Assembly: GCA_013398275.1 (NCBI GenBank)
Contig: VZSE01010145.1
Span: forward strand, 863,182-927,181
Length of the DNA: 64,000 nt
DNA from: Promerops cafer
Taxonomy: Eukaryota; Chordata; Aves; Passeriformes; Nectariniidae
Direction of reading: 5' to 3'
Notes under the pieces: model-generated
Databases searched by the model: none
The model's input: only the letters and a program-made list of their open reading frames with translations
Told to the model about the DNA's origin: nothing
Shown here: piece after piece, positions 25,801 through 37,799 of the stretch
Numbering within the stretch: position 1 is the first letter of the stretch
Layout of the letters: each line of letters starts with the position of its first letter
Program-made: the position numbers and the translations under genes

Positions 25801-26679
25801 CCCTGTCCTTCCAGCCAGACCTGGCTTGTGTGATATTGAGAGAGAAGAATCATATACTTTCAGAATGGCTGACAGCCTGCTTTAGGCATTATATCTGAAA
25901 GCAAATCAGCAGCAGCAAGAAAATTGGCATTTAGAGAGAGAATAAATTACAGGACATCGAAATATCTCTACTAGAGCTGTAAAAAGTAGAAAACAAAAAA
26001 ATAATAAAAGGATCACCTGATATTCATGGGAAGGCCAATGAAGGGAAGAGGAAGATGAAAGAAAGAAGATTTTGTTGTAACCACCATGTCTAGTCTGAGA
26101 AGACAGCATGATATACCCACAAAATGCTACAAAGGCTGCAAAACCTGGTACTCAAAGGCTAGGACACAAAGAAAAACAACTGCCTGTACAACCTTTGTTT
26201 AGCCCCATCATGTAGATCAATTGCAATACAATAATTGCATGGTCACAGATTATTTGTTCCAAAAGACCTCTGTAGCAGTGCACAGAACAAATCTTCTTGA
26301 GTAACGAGTCAAGCCTGGGTTGTCAGTGAGAAGGAGGCTTTGGCTCATTTTTTGCAGACCCTGAAGGTGTGCTGTGAAGGAGGCAAGGGATGGAAGGAAG
26401 GAAGCAAACAGCAGCTCACATTAGCAGCCACACAGGTGGGTCCTGCTTGGGCAGGCTGGATCTGCCTCCCTGCCACAAGGATGTGAGGTCTCCTTTGTGA
26501 GAGAACTTTCCCAGGTATCCCTAACTCTGTCTTCCTCATCTTCTGTGTGGGGGACATAAACCTGCTTTGCTGTTCTTCATGGTCACTCACAGGTGCCACG
26601 TGAACCATTCTGTGCATCACTCTGAACATAGGGACTGCTAGATAACACTATTGGAAAGGAATATATAATCTCAGCTATA
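22807..26679. other. AT-rich noncoding DNA, no gene seen
   Basis: No gene, RNA or named repeat was recognised. A 14-base A run lies at 24221-24234. A T-rich stretch ending in CAG just before 23864 resembles a splice acceptor, but the frame after it (23864-24049) is short and anonymous. The 91-codon frame at 24363-24638 has no recognisable domain. Confidence 0.5.
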
Positions 26680-26810
26680 AACCCACTAGTATTGCCAAAT
26701 GTCCTGGACTCAACATGTTAGCAAAATTTCTGCTTCTTAGTTTCCCATATATAAAATTGGGATACCCTCCTTTCCCAGGTTCCCAACACACCCATTGTGA
26801 AGATTAGGTT
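26680..26810 (-). repeat. MIR-like ancient SINE relic, antisense
   Basis: The + strand reads TTAGTTTCCCATATATAAAA followed by TTGGGATACCCTCC and then TTGTGAAGATTAG. This follows the order of the reverse complement of the MIR core region, which usually reads TCAGTTTCC, ATCTGTAAAATGGG, and TGTGAGGATTA. Many substitutions separate them, consistent with an element predating the amniote radiation. It could alternatively belong to a related core-SINE family. Confidence 0.5.
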
Positions 26811-27723
26811 TGTGATGTTCTCTTCCACAGTGCCATTTTTAAGACCATGAAAAGGTAAAGTAATTGTATCTTCAGAGCAAGAATGATACATGATTGAACT
26901 GTATGGATAGTGCTACGCCCTGCACCATAAGGAGTATCCAGGAAGGACAAGGAAAGAGTGAACAGCTGCTCATTTGTTGACCACCTTCCTTCTGTGTGGT
27001 CAGTGAGGTTCCCTGTGGAGGGAAAACTGTAGGTGGCCATCTAATTGCAGACTGTATGCTACGTACAGATATGGGAGCCCTGAGATGGAACTACACAGCG
27101 ATGGAATTACAGTGCTTGACTTTGCAAGCAATGCTGTCTTAGCAGAGCTTTTGTGCATCTAACTCCTGCATTTTCCAAAAAGGTGGAGAAAGCAGCAGTT
27201 TCACCGTATTTGTGGCACTGTCGACACCTTTCTCACCTGGCTCAGGACCTCCAGCTCCACCTCCTGCACCTTGCTCTTCTGCTAATGACAGTAACCAAGG
27301 GCAAAAATAAACTTGTATCTGTGCAGTCTTACCTTGCAGTGAACCTTCCACTGAAGTTTCAGAGACATTTGAGGCCAGTGAAAGGGGATCCCTCCCCTGT
27401 CCCTGATAAAAAGAACTTTTTCTGCCCTTTCCCCCAAAGCCTTCCTACTATATTTTTTCTCCACTTTTCTTTCAGTTCAGTCCCACTCTTCTTGTCTACC
27501 AGTATTAACTCTCAATCTTCACTGTCCAAGACCAAATCTTTCCCTTTACTCCCACACCTCTTCCTCAGCTTATCTCAAAAGCACTTAGAGCAGATAGCTA
27601 TGGGCACATACTGCAAAAGTCATGGCAAATGCACAGTCAATCACTTGGGAAATTCTGTCTTTGCCTCATTGCTGTGGAATATTAAGACTACTTGTAAAAA
27701 AAAAAGTCAGATAGTTTCCCCCC
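26811..27723. other. Noncoding DNA containing the longest open frame of the window
   Basis: The + strand frame 27153-27752 is the longest here at 199 codons, but its product is low complexity (leucine, serine, phenylalanine and lysine), lies in pyrimidine-rich DNA and ends inside a poly-T run. It has no domain, so I do not call it a gene. Confidence 0.5.
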
Positions 27724-27743
27724 TTTTTTTTTTTTTTTTTTTT
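27724..27743 (+). repeat. T20 homopolymer
   Basis: Twenty consecutive T residues. This may be the complement of a retroposon A-tail on the - strand, but no element body is recognised next to it. It is also likely to be length-variable. Confidence 0.8.
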
Positions 27744-27799
27744 AATGGATGACCCAATGTTTTCTCTCATATCATTCAATATAAGAAAAGCAAACAAAC

Positions 27800-27960
27800 A
27801 GGAATAAGAGTGTGAGGTCAGAACAAAGGTCCACCTTGCCCAGCATCTTCTCTATAATTGAGTGACCAAAGCAGATGTCTAGGGAACAGTAAGTTTAAAT
27901 AAATCAATAAATCTGCCTAAGGCAGATATTCAACACTTTACAATCTTATAGCAGGAAGTG
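27800..27960. repeat. Possible ancient amniote CR1-linked/SINE-like relic
   Basis: The segment with AAGGTCCACCTTGCCCAGCA near 27824 and AGCAGATGTCTAGGGAACAG near 27871 resembles an interspersed motif frequent in reptile and bird genomes (AGGTCCATCTAGCCCAGTAT, then a diverged middle, then AGATGCCTAGGGAAGAGTA). I recall that motif from general knowledge of sauropsid repeats and cannot give a family name with certainty. Orientation relative to a consensus is not settled. Confidence 0.4.
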
Positions 27961-30900
27961 TTTGACAACTTCAAAAATATTTTTCTTCTGTAGCACCCAA
28001 TAAATCTTGGTTACGTTCTCAAAACCCCACTGGAGAAGCCTTAATTCCTGAGATCAGATAATAACATACAATCAGAGAAAACAAACAAGTTCCTCAAAGA
28101 ATACAGATAATAACGCTTCTGGTACATCACCCATCCTCCCAGAATGTCATTTTTTTCTGCTTGTGCAAAACAAACTGGTAAGAAGTTACTTTCATCCAAA
28201 CTTATAATCTCTCTCCCCAAGATAGACAAAATTTCACCTCATCATTCTACTCCCACAAAAATTCACCTGAGCCTGGTTTTAGAGAAAAAGCTCTGCTTGT
28301 CAGAGGTCTGTTAGGAGTCTTGTTATGCACTCTTATGCTGAAGATGCAAACTCATCCATCAGAGGATAAGTGCTAAAACTGCAAACCTGAGCTCCTGTTG
28401 CTGTTAGAGGGTTCTTAAAGGCCTCAGGTCTTTAGTTAGCTGAGAGTGATTTCTCACCAAATCTGGCCTGCCCAGCAAAGAAACATATTTTTTGACATTT
28501 GCCATGACCTACTGAACCTTCTTTAAAATAAATAAAATAAGAGCTATACAGGGGGATGAGGGGGGTAGAGAAGGGGGTGTATAAGGAGCAAAAAGGAGTG
28601 GGAGGGAGAGGAAAACTGGCATGAAGTGTGATCTGGGTGGTGGCAGCAGCACGGCAGGGTTTGGCACCACGCTGGCTGCTGCACCAGGCTGTCCTGGGTC
28701 CTCACGTGGCAGACAGGTTAGAAATGTTTGGGGAGAGACAAGGACAGGCCGAGCAGGCAAGGAGCAGACCTGAGAAGAAAGCAAGTCTGCACCACCCCTT
28801 TCACTGCTGACTCTGTGCTTTAGGAAGAGTGTGGAAATCCTTACGAAGAAAAGGTGAAAAGCATCCCATGGAAGGGCAGATTTATTCCTTTTTTTCCCCA
28901 GGTCTGACCCAGGGGACCAGCTGGTATGAAGTCAAGGAGTTTTGCTTTCCAAAGGCTTTGGGCACTCAGGACACCCTGGCTGTGGTGGAAATCCTTCCTC
29001 TCTCACACCACAGCTGGACCTTCCAGCCAAGAACTGCTCTGGTCCAGGATCAGCAGGTGAAGGGCAGCTTAAAAATCTGGGGTCTGGATCTGGAGGCTCC
29101 CAAGCTCTTTTCCTTTGGAAGAATAATGTCCCTCATTTCAGGCAGCCAATAAAACACTCCTGATTTCCTTATCCAACTGCATCTGCAAACACCTGCCCGT
29201 GTGAGCAGCTGGGAGTTTCTGTTTGATAAGGAATTATCCAAGCAAAGCCTCAAGAGCCACTTGTGTCAAACTTTTTTAAAGCAGGAAAAATGTAAGGCTC
29301 TTCTACCAGGGTCTGAAAGGAGGAATCCAGGGATTCCACTGCTCTGAGCTAGGATCTGTGATGCACCTTACAAAAAAAACCCAAGCCATGCTGCATTTTC
29401 TGAACCTGATGTCAATTGTTACTACTCTGGCCAACCACAAGCAATTAAACCAAAGGGAATGGGTGGGGAGCAAACAGGAAACGAAGCAAGAGTTAAGATT
29501 ATTTGTTAAAAACAACAACAACGTCCCAGAAGAATCAGCAGAAAAGTCATGAATTGTAGAATGCCCCCTCAATGCCTGAGTCTAGGCTAGCAAAGTTTAT
29601 TCTTTCCAGGACTGAAGACAGGATCAAAAGAGACAGTAAAGTTCACAGCCTTAACAGAGCGGGCAGCCAAGCAGGTATTGGAAGGGGACTGAGGAAAGTG
29701 TTCCTCAGGGGTTCTCTGCTTCTCTCAGGCAAAAAGCAGGGATTTTAGGTCAGCTGGGGTTTACCCCAGACCTTCGCTTTTTGTTGTATCATTTTTGTCT
29801 GCCTGCAGTTTACCTGTCTTTGCAAAAATAATTGCTTTTAAAAAGCTGTTCCGAGACATTTTAAACAAAAACTGCAGTTGGAGATGGAAGAAATAAAGGA
29901 ACATGTAAACAAGACAGTCACTTGTATAAAAGAGTCAACTGTACCTGTCAATAAAGGATGCACTGAAGAAAAATAAGTGCAGGTCTTTTTGTGAGACTGT
30001 GAAATAGGAAAAGTTTGTCTCAGATTTTCCAGGAGTCTCTGCATACTCCTGTAGATTTCTGTGTACAATAACAACAACACTGAAGGAATGCAAATCCAGG
30101 CCTGACCTTTGTGGTTTTATCCCATCCTTAAAAGCAAATCCAAGCAAGCCCATACAAAACTTGAACTTTGTGACGTGAAAGGAGGTCCCAGGGTTCAGCC
30201 AGCACCTGAACTGAGTGAGTCAATCTTTTGAGGTTGGCTCTTCTCTTCCTCTCCCACACTTGTGGCTGCTCTTTCAAATCTGTCAGAGGCTCTGAGATAC
30301 CATCTCTCTAACAGTGGTTGTGGCCACCAACTTTCTTCTCTATAATCTCTCTCCGTTTTTCCTATGTAAGAGTCTTAAATGAAGTTTGTTCCAGACTATT
30401 AACCTATGACAGAAGACTGCAGAGATAAGATTTCACTGACATATAGAACAAAGAAAAAGAAAGGGTGTGAAAATTGCAATGACAAGGTTGCCTTCATAGT
30501 TCAAGATGTATTAAATGAAATGAACTAAAGTATCTGACAAATGTCTGGATAACACACGTTGGGCACTGCTCACTTCAGCTGAGTCAATCAGAACTGCATT
30601 TAATGGACAGCACAAAAGATTTCATTTACAAACACAGCTCCTTAACTGGAACATCTAAAATTTATCCAATATTGTACTGCTTTAAAGAATAAGCGATGTA
30701 ACCACTGCTACCAGGACATATATTCTCAAATTACAACATTTCTAAATCAGGCAAAATAAATATTCCATCACACTGAAACCAATTCAGACTCTGTCTATAA
30801 GAGCAAAAGCCATGGCACAGGGAAAGCTACTATGCCACAGTTAAACTGATCAAACAAGCCTCATGGGTTAGACAGGACCAATCTATCTTTTGACTGCAGG

Positions 30901-33680
30901 CCAAAAATAATCTTTCATCTTTGGCTGTGCAAGGAGTTTTCATATACTCTAAAGGGAAGATGGTTTCAAGCTGAGAATGCCACAGTTCTGCAGGAAAAGG
31001 AAGAGGACTGGAATCAGAGAGTGAATAATTTTCATAGTTGCTGTTGTGGAGCAAGAACAAAACATCAAAAGCAAAAGCAAGGAAAAATGTAAAGCCTTGA
31101 GCCCAAATATCACCCTCTGTGGAGAGTTTCTGCTGAAGTGCCTGTGCTAGTGCCTAGCTTGACACCAAGCTGGCAAAAGTCTCAAGTTCTGTTTCCTCCT
31201 GCACAGCTGAACTTAACACAAGCACACCACAGAGCACAAACCCAACATGGGTAGTGCTTACACCTCCCTGGAATTTGGCCCAGTGAGTGGCACCCTTCCT
31301 TTCTGCTGCAGTTCAAATGCATCTGTTAGTCAATGTCTTTCAGGCCTAGCTGGAAACCCTTCTTCTGGGAACCTCCTCTGAGCATCACCACCAGCAGAAA
31401 TGGGATGCTTCAGGGATTTGCAGTTCCCTCTGAGGGGCACCAAGATACCTGGATGCCCCTTGCATCCTCAGAGATGCAGTGTACTCCAGCTTCTGCTCTG
31501 CTTCCTCTCTTCCATTCCAGATTGTCATGCAGCAAATATATATAACCCCATGAAAAAACATGTGAAAGAGAAAACGAGAAAGCAGCAAAGCAGCAGGGTA
31601 GGAGAAATACTACATTGTTTGTTTTTGCTAGGGAGCAGAACACAGTCTATTGCTTGGAACAAAAAAAAACCAAAAAAGAAAAGAAAAAGAAAGGAAAAAA
31701 AAACCCAAATGAATGGGTCTTTTTTTTGCCATTGTTGTTCATGACCATAATTTAGCAATGCATTTACTAGCCACTGTAATCATCAAACAGGCTCTGACAA
31801 TTAACAAAAAGACCATGAAAATGAAAGTAGTGAAATGGAAATGAATCACAGCTTCACCACAGCAGAAAACATCTTTCTGAAGAAAGACAGACTAGAATGA
31901 ACACAACTCCAAGTAAATTACATATTAATTAAATGAATTAGCAGTGTTGCTATTGTCCCATTTGGCTACTCACAGGCATTTTACAAAACAACCCTTGCAG
32001 CTTTACGAGTTTCTGTCTTTTCACCACATCCTTGTGTAATGCCTGCTTCCTCACTGGGATTCCTATTTCCAGTAGCTACTGGATGACAGCAGATCCCTCT
32101 ATCCATCCCACACCAAACCAGCCTGACAAACTCCAGCAGTTATTCTGAGCAGTGTCCTTCCATCGTGCCAACCTATGCCTCTCTTTGGCAGAGGGCCTGA
32201 ATAAAACTGCTTCCACCCTGACGAGGGGCAGGACAATGCTTTGTGACAGACAAGGGCAGCCTGTTCCTCCTGTGCAGACTCCCTTTAAGATCTATATGCT
32301 TCCATTAGAAATCCACATTATACGAGGAAAGCGTTATACAAAACCAAATTTGATTTCAAATATTTAAAATGTATGTTGAGTTCACAAGCACTTTTGGCTT
32401 AAATGCAGTCATTCTTGTACTAACTACAGAGTGGCAAACAACCTTCTGAACCCTGCTGTAGGACCCTGCTTCATTGCTAAGGTGCCAGAGAGAGTCTTTG
32501 TGGTCTTCAGATATGGGAGTGTGTTATATTAAAGAACCTGGCTTCAGGACCTTTGCACATAAAAAAAAAAATCAAATGCTTAATGGGAATGACCTTAAAA
32601 AAAAAAAGGCTAAAAAAGCTGGGGTCCTCGTATACCTGGAGCCCTATTTCTTTGGTGTGCTGTCAACAACTTGTCAACAGCAAAGGCAATATCAAACCAG
32701 TATTTAGAGGCAAAGGAAACAAATACAACCAAACATGCAACTTTGGAGACATTTCCAAGCATTGTGGATTTGCAGTTGACAATTCTCTAAGGGAAACTGG
32801 CCTCCTGATGCTGAGGAAATGGGTGGTCCAATTACTAATCTGCTCAAATAATTTTCATTCCAAAATACCATTAAGATCTGCCATAATGGGGCAAACATCT
32901 AGCATCAAATAACTTGCAAGAAAAGCTCAGGAGCATGCAGATGCTCTCCCTAGAAGAGGTGGGAGAAGCCTTGCCCTTTCAGCTACATTTTCTGCAGAAA
33001 AGGCTTACCGTGGATGAGCTCAAATTAAGACAGAACGCATTGACCTACTGAGCATTTAGTCTTAGCTTAAGCTGGATCTAACATGCTGCAATTTATTACA
33101 GCACACAGCACTCCCCTCTGCAGTCCTGTTCTTGGCATAAATGAAGTCACAAATCACCGTTGTTTGAGATTATTAAAGGTCTTTCTACATCAGTGTTATT
33201 ATTAGCATTTGGGTTTAAATGAATAGTCTGCCATTTTTAAGCTACAGTCAAATAAACGAGACTCCTAATTCTGCAGGGAAAGGCAGCCCCACACTGTCTC
33301 ACTTGAATAGAAGGCCAACATGCATTTTTTGGCTATGCCTGTCAGTTTTCCTTGACTTGATAAAGAAAATTCAAATGCCTACAGACAAATTAAAGTGGGA
33401 GCATAATGCATTAAAAGAGTACTTGTGGGATGTTGACATTCAGATATGAACTTCACACCTTCATTTTATCCTCACGATGCAGCAAAATACAGTCCCACAT
33501 CCTAGAACACAGCAAACTCCAGGGAAGCTCACTAGGGCTGGTACTGTGCAGCTCAGCACTGCTATGTAATTTTTGCCTATTTCATATGAAGGAAATATGT
33601 GTAGAGATGCATTTGTCTTAAACACTTAGGACTGGTGTATTTTAAAAGAGGCCACATCCCTTTGTGGGTAACAGAGCAGC
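27961..33680. other. Noncoding DNA, no gene seen
   Basis: A long anonymous stretch. A-rich low-complexity runs occur at 31659-31708 and around 32561-32612. Purine-rich sequence at about 28548-28617 makes overlapping frames. None of the open frames, the longest about 119 codons, shows a recognisable domain or splice-bounded pattern. Confidence 0.5.
31659..31708 (+). repeat. A-rich low-complexity tract
   Basis: An A run broken by CC and single G residues, followed by AAAAG/AAAGG units. It may be a degenerate A-tail, but no retroposon body can be identified upstream. Confidence 0.7.
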
Positions 33681-33702
33681 GGGTAGGTGGGTTGGGGTGG
33701 GG
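33681..33702 (+). other. G-quadruplex-forming motif
   Basis: Four G runs of lengths 3, 3, 4 and 4 are separated by loops of 5, 2 and 1 bases, which satisfies the canonical rule of four runs of at least three G with loops of 1-7. The surrounding DNA is AT-rich, so the motif stands out. Structure formation is inferred, not shown. Confidence 0.6.
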
Positions 33703-34734
33703 TCAGTCAGTGTTTTATTCTCCAACCTCAATCCTCAGCTGAGGTTGTAGATAACAGGAAAAAAAATTGTCTTTCCTTCCAGGGTGAATAAAATACTTAG
33801 CAGCTTTTTAATATGGTTTTGTCCTCCTCTTAGACAACAAACACCTAGAACTGCCAGAGAAAGAGTGTTTACATGACTGACAACGTGATCTGGACTTCAT
33901 GGACCAACTGAGAAATTCCATGCTTCTGTTCTACATTCCAAAAGACAAAATGCTATGGAAAGAAGTCATGTGCACTATATACAAAGCAATTCATGAGCCC
34001 AAATGTAAATCTCATTTCATCAGATAGCTTGGCTCTACAGCTAAAGTAATTATTTCTTTTGAGTGTTGTGGATGTGTTAGAATGAAGTGTTTCATATGTA
34101 TAAATTACCTCCTGCCTTGCAAAGTTATCCTGAAAATGAGATCTTGCTCCAACTCAAGCAAGCCCAGAGATAAAGGAGACAACAACAACAAAGAATACCA
34201 GCCCTTCCACCTCCCTGTATAAATAGCTTGAATAGGCTCCTGCATTTCAAGGGTTCTTGTCACTGATGATCTTTAGGATCTCGTAGCTGAACTCTACACT
34301 TCAGCAATGAGGACATCCAGTGGCAATCACCAGTTAACTTATGTGAGTGCTTTCTGCAAGTCTGAGTTTGGTATCTGACACTATTTTTGTTCTGCTTACA
34401 TCTGCATGGGATGAATAATATCCCTTTTCTTGTTTGGTGACTATTTTTCTTGAGCTAAATTGCCTATTGACTCTAGCCTGAAGCTAAACAAAAAGGGCAA
34501 ATAATACAGCAGAAGCCATTAAATAATGTATTTTTTTTGCCTATCATTAACATGAATACCATGTGCAATTTCAATCCCCACAGAAAAGCCATAACAATCT
34601 CTGACACTGGTGTAGAGCAATTGCTGATGAAGACTGACTGCTCTAGCAGCAGTTTTTCTTTATAAAATATTTTATGCATTAAAACACCTGGAGAAAGCCC
34701 AATTATTTGCTGTAACAGACAAACAGCAATTCTA
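33703..34734. other. Noncoding DNA, nothing recognised
   Basis: AT-rich sequence with no recognised gene, RNA or repeat. Only short anonymous frames are present. Confidence 0.55.
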
Positions 34735-34870
34735 TGCTATTTCATAAAAGAGGAAACTAAGGCAGAGAGCTGAGGCTGCTTTGTGACACAAGGGCTGAGG
34801 TGGGATTAGAAGGCAGGAGATTTCTTCCCGAGCCAAATCCACCCTGGTCCAGCTGCCTTGTCTGTTCGGG
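34735..34870 (+). repeat. MIR-like ancient SINE relic, sense
   Basis: The order AGAGGAAACTAAGGCAGAGA near 34750, TGTGACACAAGGGCTGAGGT near 34783 and GGGATTAGAAGGCAGGAG near 34803 parallels the MIR consensus blocks GAGGAAACTGAGGCACAGAG, GGTCACACAGC and GGGATTCGAACCCAGG. The match is partial, and many changes are expected for so old a family. Confidence 0.5.
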
Positions 34871-35519
34871 GGTTGTGCTGTACCCAGACAGTGCAAGGTG
34901 AGCTTGGAAGGATGCATGCCTACCTTTCCTGATAGCCACTCTTCAGCATGCTCTGAGCAAACCCCTGCTTGCACTGCTGCTAGGACTGCTTTTAGCAGAG
35001 GAAAGCCAGGAGTTTCCCATCTCAGGCAGGAGCATTCACTCCTCTGCACCCACCTTGCTAACGGAGAGGAGAGATTTTAGTTGCTCTGAAGCTGCCACTA
35101 CTTGAAACAGTCCCCACAGGGAGACTCTGGGAAAAGTTTCTGCTTCTTTAACCTAAACAGAGGCAAGACCTTGCTAGGAACAAAGGACAGAGCCAGGACT
35201 GCCGAGGGAAGGAAAGAACTGAAAACAATTAGCGTGTTGATGCCAGCTTAAGGAGGGTGACCCAGAGATCAGCCCTCCCTGCCTCTGTTCTTTAATGCAA
35301 GAGAGCAGGGGGGCAGCGTCCACTGCTCATCGCCATGGAAACACTGAAATGCCAGCAGGAGCAGGACCAGCCCTGAGCAGGGCAGGTACCAGGTGTGCAT
35401 GAGGGAGGGCAGGGAGGGCCTTGGCAGCTGCTCCCACGCCGTGGAGCCCTTCCCAGCCGGGGCTGTTGAAGGGGGCACCCCACACACCCTGCACTGCTTC
35501 TGCTGGAGCTCGGCAGGTG
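34871..35519. other. GC-richer noncoding DNA upstream of the duplicated segment
   Basis: This stretch is more GC-rich than its surroundings, especially 35270-35515, with a few CpGs and an RFX-like site at 35331-35342. No exon is recognised. Overlapping frames on the - strand (35269-35487) look like GC-driven chance. Confidence 0.45.
35331..35342 (+). promoter_or_regulatory. RFX/X-box-like site
   Basis: CGCCATGGAAAC contains the central CCATGG and the right half-site of the known RFX X-box consensus (GTTGCCATGGCAAC). The left half is imperfect. RFX proteins regulate ciliary and other genes, but a single half-good site does not establish function. Confidence 0.25.
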
Positions 35520-35863
35520 TTGCCCAGCTATGGACTGTGGGTGCTGTGCTGGCTGTGCATTAGGTCTATAACATTCATTAATAACACCAAGCTAAGCCCT
35601 CTGGTAACTGCAATCCATTGGCAAGGGCTGAGCAGAGGCTTTGAATGCAGACACACACCTGAACACCTTCCAGGGAATGGCAGCACACGAGGGACTGTGC
35701 CAGAGCAGGAGCTCTGTCCTCTGCCTCATGCAGTGCTACAGGATGCTAAAGAGAGACACAAAACTGGGGCCTGCACAGCACAGCATTTCCTCAGCATATC
35801 CTCCCACCCTCCAGCAATTCCTCAGTGCCTTATGGTGCTGTCCTCGGGGGATTTTTTTGACAT
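35520..35863 (+). repeat. 344-bp direct repeat, copy 1
   Basis: This segment recurs at 37135-37477 in the same orientation. Comparing the two by eye, I find a single difference, one extra C near 35658 in this copy. Common sequence starts TTGCCCAGCTATGG and ends TTTTTTTGACAT. The segment does not begin TG and end CA, carries no recognised primer-binding or polypurine site at its borders and has no obvious target-site duplication, so a paired-LTR explanation is not supported. A recent local segmental duplication, gene conversion or an assembly artefact fit better. Open frames across it (35421-35966, 35641-35865) also recur in copy 2 and are not evidence of a gene. Confidence 0.95.
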
Positions 35864-37134
35864 GAAAGACCAGCAGTGTCATGCCAGGAGAGGGGAGGAT
35901 GAGGGGTTTTGGCAGGTTTCTGCTGTGGGTGTGTGCCCGTCACCCTCTGCCCACTCCTGTCTTTGATCATCACTAGCACGCTCATGCTGTGCCTTAGCAT
36001 CTTCATTGATGATTTAAGTTGCTACAAAAATATTTGCCAAAACTATTGTTTGAGTTGTCCTAATAATAGTGATTATAACATTCCTTCAATTAATTACAGA
36101 CAGCTGCACTCCCAGCTTTTTCCACTTTCTCTTCCAAGTATTTCTTGCATTATCAGCACTGACAAGAGTTTTGTCCACAGAGATATTGGTCTTAAGGGTT
36201 TTTTGGTGGGGTATTTTGGGAGGGGGGTTCTCCTTCTGGTTTCAGTAATTGTGCAATTGCTTCCCTCTCCTTCAAACTGCAGTTCTAAAATAACAGCACA
36301 GAAATGATAACAAGACCAAAATAATATAATATCAGTGCAATTAGAGTAAAAAATGTCTAATACGTTTTGCAAATTAACTTACAGCCCTGCAGTTGAGACC
36401 CCATCACATATCTTGCCTTAGAATTACAATAATCTGTGTATTTTACTCCTTGACAACTATTTCTGAACATCATTTCTTCTCTCAGCTTGAGACCTGTCTC
36501 AAGAATCAACTATGCTGCATGTGTATATCCAAGAGTCTCTGGAGCCCTCTCCAATTAGAGTCTAGGAACTGAGGAATAGAAAATAAGTTTCATTGCATGC
36601 CAACATGGCAAAGATCCTTCCATTCTTATATTTTCATACACAATTTCAACATCTTGCCTTTCAAATACGACAATACATTAACAAGATTATGGGAATATAT
36701 ATTATCCTGCATTACTATGTGAACAAAGCAAAAATGATATTCCCTTCAAAAAAGAACCTGTTAAAAGCCCCTATTACACCAGAAGCAGAATCATGAACAA
36801 TTGAGTTAATGACTAGGTAAAATATAAAAGACATTTTCAGTTAGGTGATGAAAGGTCCTATTAACAGAGATGTTTTTAATGAGCTATTTTAACTTGTACC
36901 TGGCATTTCTCAGCTTAGATCTCTTTTAGATCATCTGGTCATTTCTCTCTGGTTCTCTAGAAACTCTTGGATCTAAACCTTGATTCGTTCACATTTCTTG
37001 GCTGTGGCTATTAAAGCACATTGGACCACCAAAATATTTCATGTAACTTCTAGTTTGCATGTGTCATAAAGTTTGAAACCTCTTATCTTCCAAACAAATA
37101 AAGGAACATTATAATTTTATTTTTTTTTTAAGTA
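35864..37134. other. Spacer between the two direct repeats
   Basis: AT-rich sequence, with 36300-37130 especially so. No reverse transcriptase, gag-like or other retroelement coding sequence is recognised between the copies, which argues against a paired-LTR element. A G-rich stretch at 36206-36229 has three G runs only. Confidence 0.6.
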
Positions 37135-37477
37135 TTGCCCAGCTATGGACTGTGGGTGCTGTGCTGGCTGTGCATTAGGTCTATAACATTCATTAATAAC
37201 ACCAAGCTAAGCCCTCTGGTAACTGCAATCCATTGGCAAGGGCTGAGCAGAGGCTTTGAATGCAGACACACACTGAACACCTTCCAGGGAATGGCAGCAC
37301 ACGAGGGACTGTGCCAGAGCAGGAGCTCTGTCCTCTGCCTCATGCAGTGCTACAGGATGCTAAAGAGAGACACAAAACTGGGGCCTGCACAGCACAGCAT
37401 TTCCTCAGCATATCCTCCCACCCTCCAGCAATTCCTCAGTGCCTTATGGTGCTGTCCTCGGGGGATTTTTTTGACAT
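37135..37477 (+). repeat. 343-bp direct repeat, copy 2
   Basis: Second copy of the 35520-35863 segment, one base shorter. It sits right after a T-rich stretch (37118-37129). The nine bases AAAGGAACA occur left of this copy near 37101 and right of it near 37522, but they do not directly abut the copy, so I do not call them a target-site duplication. Downstream sequence is unrelated to that beyond copy 1. Confidence 0.95.
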
Positions 37478-37799
37478 CTTTCCTGTTGTGGAGATAGGGG
37501 CAGGGGAGAGAGCAACCAGAAAGGAACACAGTCTCCTGTATGTGGCTGGATTATGGAAACAACACTAATGGACATAATAATTATGTAAATACTGTTAATA
37601 CTGTTCACTGCTCCTTTCCTAACTCTTAGCACACTACTTGTTTTGTTCATTGGTACTACACAGTGAACTGACACTCTTGAGTGGAAAACTAGTTTACAGT
37701 TCACCACTCTGTATGCAAAATTAGAATTATTTTCCCCCATATGCATTACTTCACAATTTATACACACAGATTTTTACCTGCCATTAATTTTACCAACCA
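37478..37799. other. Noncoding DNA, nothing recognised
   Basis: AT-rich sequence separating repeat copy 2 from the decayed CR1 element downstream. No gene or repeat was recognised. Confidence 0.5.

Noticed and set aside
27153..27752. Longest open reading frame, 199 codons on the + strand
   Set aside because: Low-complexity product in pyrimidine-rich DNA, ends in a T20 run, no domain, no promoter or splice context.
35421..35966. 181-codon open frame on the + strand
   Set aside because: It lies largely in the duplicated 344-bp segment and has no recognisable domain; the recurrence of the frame in the second copy comes from DNA duplication, not coding constraint.
35520..37477. Paired LTRs of a short retroelement
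   Set aside because: Ends are not TG...CA, no primer-binding site, polypurine tract or coding sequence recognised between copies, and no flanking target-site duplication.
37101..37530. AAAGGAACA on both sides of repeat copy 2 as a target-site duplication
   Set aside because: The matches are about 25-45 bases away from the copy borders rather than abutting them, so coincidence is more likely.
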